Under the pieces are notes generated by a model. The model saw nothing but the letters and a program-made list of their open reading frames with translations. It did no database searches and had not been told where the DNA came from. Below, piece by piece: positions 1 to 3,966 of a stretch of DNA of 5,942 bases (its first letter is position 1; the number at the start of each line of letters is the position of its first letter). The position numbers and the translations under genes are program-made. Origin of the DNA: Chloroflexota bacterium (GTDB taxonomy: Bacteria > Chloroflexota > Dehalococcoidia > UBA3495); contig NZUD01000057.1 in NCBI GenBank assembly GCA_002697005.1, positions 1 to 5,942 of the forward strand, written 5' to 3'.

Positions 1-168
1 GTAGGTTGCCCTAAACGATTAGGGATGAAATGGAAAACCGGTGAAAAACCGGTGCGGTCGCGCCACTGTAACTAGTGTTGCCCCCATTATCAGGGTTCTG
101 CTCGATAATCGAGACACCCAGACCAATAAATGGATTTGCACTAGAAGCCAGAAAATCTACCTATAGGC
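1..168 (+). promoter_or_regulatory. Cobalamin (B12) riboswitch aptamer
   Basis: This is a cis-regulatory RNA that binds adenosylcobalamin or a related cobalamin. Directly visible are a perfect hairpin at 9-14/19-24 with loop ACGA, and the conserved purine-rich stretch with a CCGG-type stem at 37-42/48-53 (loop GAAAA). The core CGCGCCACTGTAA at about 59-71 is diagnostic of this family. A peripheral domain is closed by CTAGTG (72-77) with CACTAG (139-144). Inside it are CCATT (84-88) with AATGG (129-133) and a hairpin at 101-105/109-113. The 3' B12 box reads GCCAGAAAATCTACC (147-161). The P1 stem appears to pair GTAG (1-4) with CTAC (157-160), so the aptamer may begin a few bases upstream of the window. 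The promoter is not in view. It precedes an ABC importer, and a terminator follows at 218-250, so it should switch transcription off when cobalamin is bound. Confidence 0.93.
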
Positions 169-217
169 AGACTTGATTCACTTCGCAAGAAAGAGCGCAA
201 GTCCCTATTCAGGAAAC

Positions 218-250
218 AAATACTGGCTCTTATTGGGTCAGTATTTTTTT
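218..250 (+). terminator. Riboswitch expression platform: intrinsic terminator
   Basis: A 12-pair stem (218-229 with 235-246, two G-U wobbles) has the five-base loop TTATT and runs into a T tract at 244-250. It sits between the aptamer and the first coding start at 281, the position expected for a transcription-attenuating riboswitch. Its 5' arm contains CTGGCT (223-228), which is perfectly complementary to AGCCAG (146-151) overlapping the B12 box. That pairing could act as the antiterminator when ligand is absent. The stem and T tract are seen directly; the switching mechanism is inferred. Confidence 0.85.
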
Positions 251-265
251 GTCCCAATTTTCACC

Positions 266-270
266 AAGGG
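266..270 (+). promoter_or_regulatory. Ribosome binding site deciding the ATG281 start
   Basis: AAGGG lies 10 bases before the ATG at 281. An in-frame TTG at 173 would give a 36-residue extension, but that reading frame would run through the end of the riboswitch and the terminator. It would also bury the signal peptide. The ATG at 281 is therefore preferred. Confidence 0.6.
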
Positions 271-280
271 TCCTAGTCTA

Positions 281-1927
281 ATGATAATTTCGAAATCAAC
301 TGTCTTTTTTCTCGGTTTGCTACTAAGCATTTGTTTGTTCGCCTTTGTCGCATGCGGTAGCGATGAGACTCCGACCAACAAAACACCTGATGCTGGGGAA
401 ACGAAAGACAGTGTTCCTACCGAAGCTCCTGAAACCTCGAAAACGAAACCGAGTATACCTACCAAGGCTCCTGAAGCACCGGAAGAACTCGTATTGAACG
501 TGGCTATGACATTCTTGGACGAACCTCCCGACCCCTACCAAGCAGGTTGGTTGGCAGTACCGACAGGTCTAGCAGAAACACTGTTCAAGCAGAACGAGAC
601 ACTCAACACCGAACCCTGGTTAGCAGCCGGGGCTGTCCAAGTTGAACCAACCGTTTGGGAAATTACGTTAAGGGACGATGTTAAATTCCACAACGGGACA
701 TTGATGGATGCCTCAAAGGTTAAGGGTTCCCTAGATTTAGCGTTATTGCGGCGGCCTGGCACTCAAGTTCTGCTGGATATAGACCGTATTGAGGTCAAAG
801 ATCCAGTTACAATAGCAATACACACTAATTCACCTAATCCAATCCTTCCCGGATTACTGACCAATCAAAACACTAGCATCGCAGACCCGGATACAGTACC
901 CGAATCTCTAGAAAAATCTGCTGAATTTTCATCAATGACCGGCCCCTACAAACTGGTCTCTTTCACAGCCGACCAGAGTATGAGTGTGGTAGCCCATAAA
1001 GATTACTGGCAAGGACAACCTGCCCTTGACCGAGTGGAATATGTAGCATTCACCGAAAGCGAAACCCGCTTAATCGCCTTGCAGAGCGGTGACGTCGATG
1101 TAGCGGTGAACCTGTCTCCACAAGGAGCTGTCGTCGTCCGCAACAACCCATCACTCGAACTGCGGACAGCGGCTCCATCTGGAATGCTATTCATGTTCGT
1201 GAATCACGAGAGCCCGCAGTTGCAAGACCCACGAGTACGAAAAGCTTTAGCCATCGCGGTCGACCGTGACGCCATGGCTTCAGGAGTGGCAGATGGCCAC
1301 GCGCTTCCAGCTGGGAGCATGTTTCCTCCAGGATTCCTACCATGCCAAGATCCAAGCGAATACTCTTATGACCCGGAAGAAGCACGAAACCTCTTAGCGC
1401 AAGCCGGATACGAAGATGCCGACGGAGACGGGATCGTTGAGAACGATGGGAAACCTTTAGAACTAGTTCTTCAAACATACCCCCAACAACCACTATTACC
1501 TCCAATGCTTGAAGCTTATCAGGCTATGTTGGAAGACGTGGGTGTGGCAGCTGAGATCCAAATAGTCGAATGGACTCTAGCTAGTCAAGGGGGGTATGAC
1601 TTGTTTGGTTATAGCAACGGGACTACAACTACTGGCGATGCATCCTGGGCGCTCGGCCGACATTTCCTGACCGGTGGGGACGAGAACCGAGGCAATTTCA
1701 GCAGCGCCAAAGTGGACGAACTCATCGATGCATTATCCAAAGAATCGGACGTAACGCTGCGGCGGGAGATTGCCTGTAACGCCCTGAAGGCGGGCAACGA
1801 AGAAACCGCATCGATTCCTGTCATGTTTCCAACGAGACTCTTCGGAATATCTAATTCAGTTGAATGGACCTCTGGGCCGCAGGCCGCCAGATTATATTTC
1901 ATCGACCACTTGATCGGTCTTAAATAA
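281..1927 (+). CDS. ABC transporter substrate-binding lipoprotein, family 5 (Opp/Dpp/Nik type)
   Basis: This is the extracytoplasmic solute receptor of a binding-protein-dependent importer. From ATG281 it has 548 residues, a usual length for the family. Residues 1-24 form a lipoprotein signal peptide: a lysine at position 5, a hydrophobic core, then FVA before Cys25, the predicted lipidated residue. Residues 26-69 are a Thr/Pro/Glu/Lys-rich tether containing two 14-residue repeats. The binding domain follows. Family hallmarks are the segment around residues 126-139 (Trp-Glu-Ile-Thr-Leu then DVKFHNG) and DPRVRKALAIAVDR at 316-329. An acidic DxDxDG loop at 379-384 is common in this family. The protein is followed by two cognate permeases and preceded by a cobalamin riboswitch. 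The family carries peptides, nickel or cobalt complexes, heme and other solutes, so the substrate cannot be read from sequence. Cobalt is the favoured inference from context; a corrinoid precursor or peptide is the alternative. Confidence 0.92.
   Translation: MIISKSTVFFLGLLLSICLFAFVACGSDETPTNKTPDAGETKDSVPTEAPETSKTKPSIPTKAPEAPEELVLNVAMTFLDEPPDPYQAGWLAVPTGLAETLFKQNETLNTEPWLAAGAVQVEPTVWEITLRDDVKFHNGTLMDASKVKGSLDLALLRRPGTQVLLDIDRIEVKDPVTIAIHTNSPNPILPGLLTNQNTSIADPDTVPESLEKSAEFSSMTGPYKLVSFTADQSMSVVAHKDYWQGQPALDRVEYVAFTESETRLIALQSGDVDVAVNLSPQGAVVVRNNPSLELRTAAPSGMLFMFVNHESPQLQDPRVRKALAIAVDRDAMASGVADGHALPAGSMFPPGFLPCQDPSEYSYDPEEARNLLAQAGYEDADGDGIVENDGKPLELVLQTYPQQPLLPPMLEAYQAMLEDVGVAAEIQIVEWTLASQGGYDLFGYSNGTTTTGDASWALGRHFLTGGDENRGNFSSAKVDELIDALSKESDVTLRREIACNALKAGNEETASIPVMFPTRLFGISNSVEWTSGPQAARLYFIDHLIGLK
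401..484 (+). repeat. Tandem 42-base duplication in the lipoprotein tether
   Basis: Two adjacent 42-base units (401-442 and 443-484) each begin ACGAAA and encode 14 residues, 41-54 and 55-68 of the binding protein. Eight of 14 residues match, including the core Ser-[VI]-Pro-Thr-[EK]-Ala-Pro-Glu. The repeat lies between the lipidated Cys25 and the folded domain, so it probably lengthens a flexible tether. The units have diverged, so the duplication is not recent. Confidence 0.7.
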
Positions 1928-1928
1928 C

Positions 1929-2876
1929 TTGAATGGCCCCCTAGCTCGCCGTCTAATAACACTGCCGTTGCTTCTAGGGGGCATATCCATCATAAGCTTC
2001 CTGCTGTTGAACTTCGCCCCGGGAGATGCGGCAGAAATTACACTCAGGCGCCAGAACAGTGGCGTGAGTCCATCTCCTGTGGCCGTTCAAGCCTTGCGGC
2101 AAGAACTGGGACTGGATGACCACATAACCTTGCGTTACGGCCATTGGGTATCCAACGCGATACGAGGAGATTTAGGAGAATCCTATCGTACCGGAGAGTC
2201 AATTACTGGAGAACTCTTCCGCAGATTGCCCGCTACCTTACTATTAGCGGCTACGGCTTTATCCATCGCGGTGGTTACGGGAATTCCTCTCGGTGTGATG
2301 GCCGCGGTTAAACAAGGAAGCTGGTTGGATTCAGCTTGCCGAATCTTGGCTATTGTCGGTGCAGCTGTACCAAGCTATGTCTTGGCTCCAATATTGATGC
2401 TTATATTCGCAGTACAATTCCAATGGCTGCCAGCCGTTGGCTACGGCTCGTTCCAAAATTTGATCTTACCGGCGATTGCATTGTCATTCGGAACCATGGC
2501 CCAACTCATGCGACTCACACGATCGAGTCTGTTAGAAGTACTTTCCCAGGACTACATGCGTACTGCGAGAGCCAAGGGTCTATCTGAAAATAGCGTGGTC
2601 TGGCGTCATGGACTAAAAAATTCATTACTTCCAGTAGTAACAGTATTAGGGACCAGTACCGGTTACCTGCTAGGTGGCGCAGTAATCATTGAGACTATAT
2701 TCGGATGGCCTGGGATCGGACAGTTTGTCGTCACCGGAATCACTCAGAGGGATTATCCTGTAGTCCAAGGATTCGTCTTATATGTAGCCATAATATTTCT
2801 GTTGGTAAATCTTGCCGTAGACCTATCTTACCGATGGCTAGACCCCAGACTACATTTCAATAGACAAGCAGTGTAG
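1929..2876 (+). CDS. ABC transporter permease, DppB/NikB type
   Basis: This is one of two inner-membrane subunits forming the translocation channel. Its 315 residues match the usual length for DppB/NikB proteins. A first membrane helix lies at about 9-30, ending in the typical LNFAPGD. A periplasmic stretch follows (about 31-100, including DLGESYRTGE), then five hydrophobic segments. The cytoplasmic EAA loop that contacts the ATPase is at about 209-236 (RTARAKGLSENSVVWRHGLK, Gly217, then LLP). The conserved FGWPGIGQ is at 258-265, and the C-terminal YRWLDPRLH is typical. The start is TTG at 1929, one base after the previous stop. An in-frame stop at 1911 and the lack of any other usual start codon before the first helix force this choice. 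No good ribosome-binding site is visible, so translational coupling to the upstream gene is likely. It should pair with the next permease. Confidence 0.93.
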   Translation: MNGPLARRLITLPLLLGGISIISFLLLNFAPGDAAEITLRRQNSGVSPSPVAVQALRQELGLDDHITLRYGHWVSNAIRGDLGESYRTGESITGELFRRLPATLLLAATALSIAVVTGIPLGVMAAVKQGSWLDSACRILAIVGAAVPSYVLAPILMLIFAVQFQWLPAVGYGSFQNLILPAIALSFGTMAQLMRLTRSSLLEVLSQDYMRTARAKGLSENSVVWRHGLKNSLLPVVTVLGTSTGYLLGGAVIIETIFGWPGIGQFVVTGITQRDYPVVQGFVLYVAIIFLLVNLAVDLSYRWLDPRLHFNRQAV

Positions 2877-2914
2877 CTTGATATCTCAGTATGATTACCT
2901 GCCAATCTAGCACC

Positions 2915-2920
2915 AGGAGA
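2915..2920 (+). promoter_or_regulatory. Strong ribosome binding site for the GTG2928 start
   Basis: AGGAGA lies seven bases before GTG at 2928, within the 51-base gap between the two permease genes. It supports GTG as the true start of the second permease. Confidence 0.75.
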
Positions 2921-2927
2921 ACCACAG

Positions 2928-3788
2928 GTGGAAGGTCTTTCGCGTAGGATAGACAGGCGACTGGCCATCCTAAAAAACCTACTCCATGATCCGGGAACGC
3001 TGCTGGGAACCGTCATAGTGGCAGTGACCATTATTCTTGCACTGATTGCGCCCTGGCTGCCTTTACAAGATCCGACTGACGTAGATCTAACGCAACGCCT
3101 TAGATCACCATCCCCTGAATTTCTATTAGGTACTGATCATCTAGGCAGAGACGAGTTCAGCCGAATCATATTCGGCGCGCGAGTGACGCTCCTGATGGCA
3201 GGAGCGTCCTTGGCCGTAGTAATGGCTATAGCTTTATTCGTTGGAACCCTTTCAGGATACTATGGAGGTTGGATAGATTCGGGCTTGATGACAATAGTTG
3301 ACCTACTGCTAGCATTTCCATCTCTGATTCTAGGTGTGGCGGTAGCAGGCATTCTCGGACCAAGCCTGATAAACGTAATGATTGCTGTCTCTGTGGTTTG
3401 GTGGGCAGGTCATGCCAGAGTTATACGTGGGATGGTCCTCGCAGCTAGGGAAAGGGAATACGTCGAGTCAGCCAAGGCGATAGGGGCCAGCAACCGCAGA
3501 ATAATCCTTTCCCATATTTCCCGAAACATCCTGGGCCCATTTATAGTACTAGCTACATTGGATATGGGTTGGATAATACTCGGGATTGCTGGCCTTAGTT
3601 TCTTGGGTCTAGGAGCACAACCACCAACTCCAGAATGGGGAGCTATGTTGAATGACTCTCGTTCTTATATGCAGACTACGCCAATATTATTACTCGCGCC
3701 GGGCATATCCATCTTCTTACTAGTACTGGGATTCAATCTCCTCGGAGACGGCCTCAGAGATATGTTGGATCCCACTACCTATCGGTGA
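2928..3788 (+). CDS. ABC transporter permease, DppC/NikC type
   Basis: This is the second channel subunit, with 286 residues, a normal length for the DppC/NikC group. A first membrane helix spans about 24-44. It is followed by the family signature LGTDHLGRDEFSRIIFGAR at 67-85. Further helices lie at about 87-110, 120-145, 148-165, 203-228 and 253-274. The ATPase-contacting EAA loop is at about 178-203 (YVESAKAIGASNRRIILSH, Gly186). The segment SFLGLGAQPPTPEWGAML at 224-241 and the ending LLGDGLRDMLDP are characteristic. Translation begins at GTG 2928 behind a strong AGGAGA. It belongs to the same transcription unit as the two genes before it. No ATPase gene follows directly, which is unusual because Dpp/Nik operons normally continue with one or two. 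Confidence 0.94.
   Translation: MEGLSRRIDRRLAILKNLLHDPGTLLGTVIVAVTIILALIAPWLPLQDPTDVDLTQRLRSPSPEFLLGTDHLGRDEFSRIIFGARVTLLMAGASLAVVMAIALFVGTLSGYYGGWIDSGLMTIVDLLLAFPSLILGVAVAGILGPSLINVMIAVSVVWWAGHARVIRGMVLAAREREYVESAKAIGASNRRIILSHISRNILGPFIVLATLDMGWIILGIAGLSFLGLGAQPPTPEWGAMLNDSRSYMQTTPILLLAPGISIFLLVLGFNLLGDGLRDMLDPTTYR
3185..3208 (+). repeat. Perfect inverted repeat inside the second permease
   Basis: GACGCTCCTG (3185-3194) and CAGGAGCGTC (3199-3208) form a perfect 10-base-pair hairpin with loop ATGG. It lies within codons for residues 86-94. No T tract follows, so it is not an intrinsic terminator. It may be chance or coding constraint. Confidence 0.6.
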
Positions 3789-3887
3789 TTCCTGTCAATC
3801 ACAAGCTAATCGGGTTTGCAACGCCGGAGGCACTATTGAGCGTGATAGCCTTAATCAAATCCAGGCCACGATGGTGTTTGCCGCCCC

Positions 3888-3942
3888 TGCAATATAAGAT
3901 TAGTAGGCTGTATAAACCTGCAAATTGGTGTTAATAACAATT
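3888..3942 (+). promoter_or_regulatory. Candidate promoter with operator-like palindrome
   Basis: TATAAA at 3911-3916 resembles a -10 box. The only possible -35, TGCAAT at 3888-3893 with a 17-base spacer, is weak. Immediately downstream is a 20-base imperfect palindrome, AATTGGTGTTAATAACAATT at 3923-3942, in which 16 of 20 positions are symmetric. It would overlap the expected transcription start, a common repressor position. The symmetry is seen directly; promoter and operator roles are speculative. Confidence 0.25.
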
Positions 3943-3949
3943 ACAGAAT

Positions 3950-3954
3950 AGGAG
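3950..3954 (+). promoter_or_regulatory. Ribosome binding site for the GTG3967 start
   Basis: AGGAG ends 12 bases before GTG 3967, a somewhat long but acceptable spacing. An in-frame TAA at 3961-3963 rules out any earlier start, and the next ATG would remove the conserved N-terminal Val-Gly-Gln segment. Confidence 0.55.
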
Positions 3955-3966
3955 CCCCTTTAACTT

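Larger units (their letters stand above)
3789..3966 (+). other. Intergenic region between permease and chelatase genes
   Basis: This 178-base spacer carries no convincing gene. I see no intrinsic terminator with a T tract, so readthrough from the transporter unit into the chelatase gene is possible. It contains a possible -10 element, an imperfect palindrome and a ribosome-binding site near its 3' end. It lacks the conserved cobalamin aptamer core found at the start of the window, so it is not a second copy of that riboswitch. Confidence 0.6.

Noticed and set aside
1415..1450. Calcium-binding (EF-hand-like) DxDxDG loop in the binding protein
   Set aside because: Similar acidic loops are common in family-5 binding proteins and there is no accompanying EF-hand helix pair, so it is not evidence of a calcium-sensing function.
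1609..1962. 117-codon frame on the minus strand across the end of the binding-protein gene
   Set aside because: It is antisense to a well-supported gene with clear family motifs and shows no domain of its own.
1979..1991. 13-base string GGGCATATCCATC shared with 3701-3713
   Set aside because: A single 13-base match in 6 kb is compatible with chance and both copies encode similar hydrophobic residues in permease helices.
2336..2587. 83-codon frame on the plus strand inside the first permease
   Set aside because: It is an alternate-frame shadow of the conserved permease core including the EAA loop.
3831..3853. Possible terminator hairpin after the second permease
   Set aside because: The best stem has only about six pairs with a bulge and no T tract follows.
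3842..3934. Short GTG-started frame of 30 codons in the intergenic region
   Set aside because: It has no ribosome-binding site, no recognisable protein features and overlaps the candidate promoter and palindrome.
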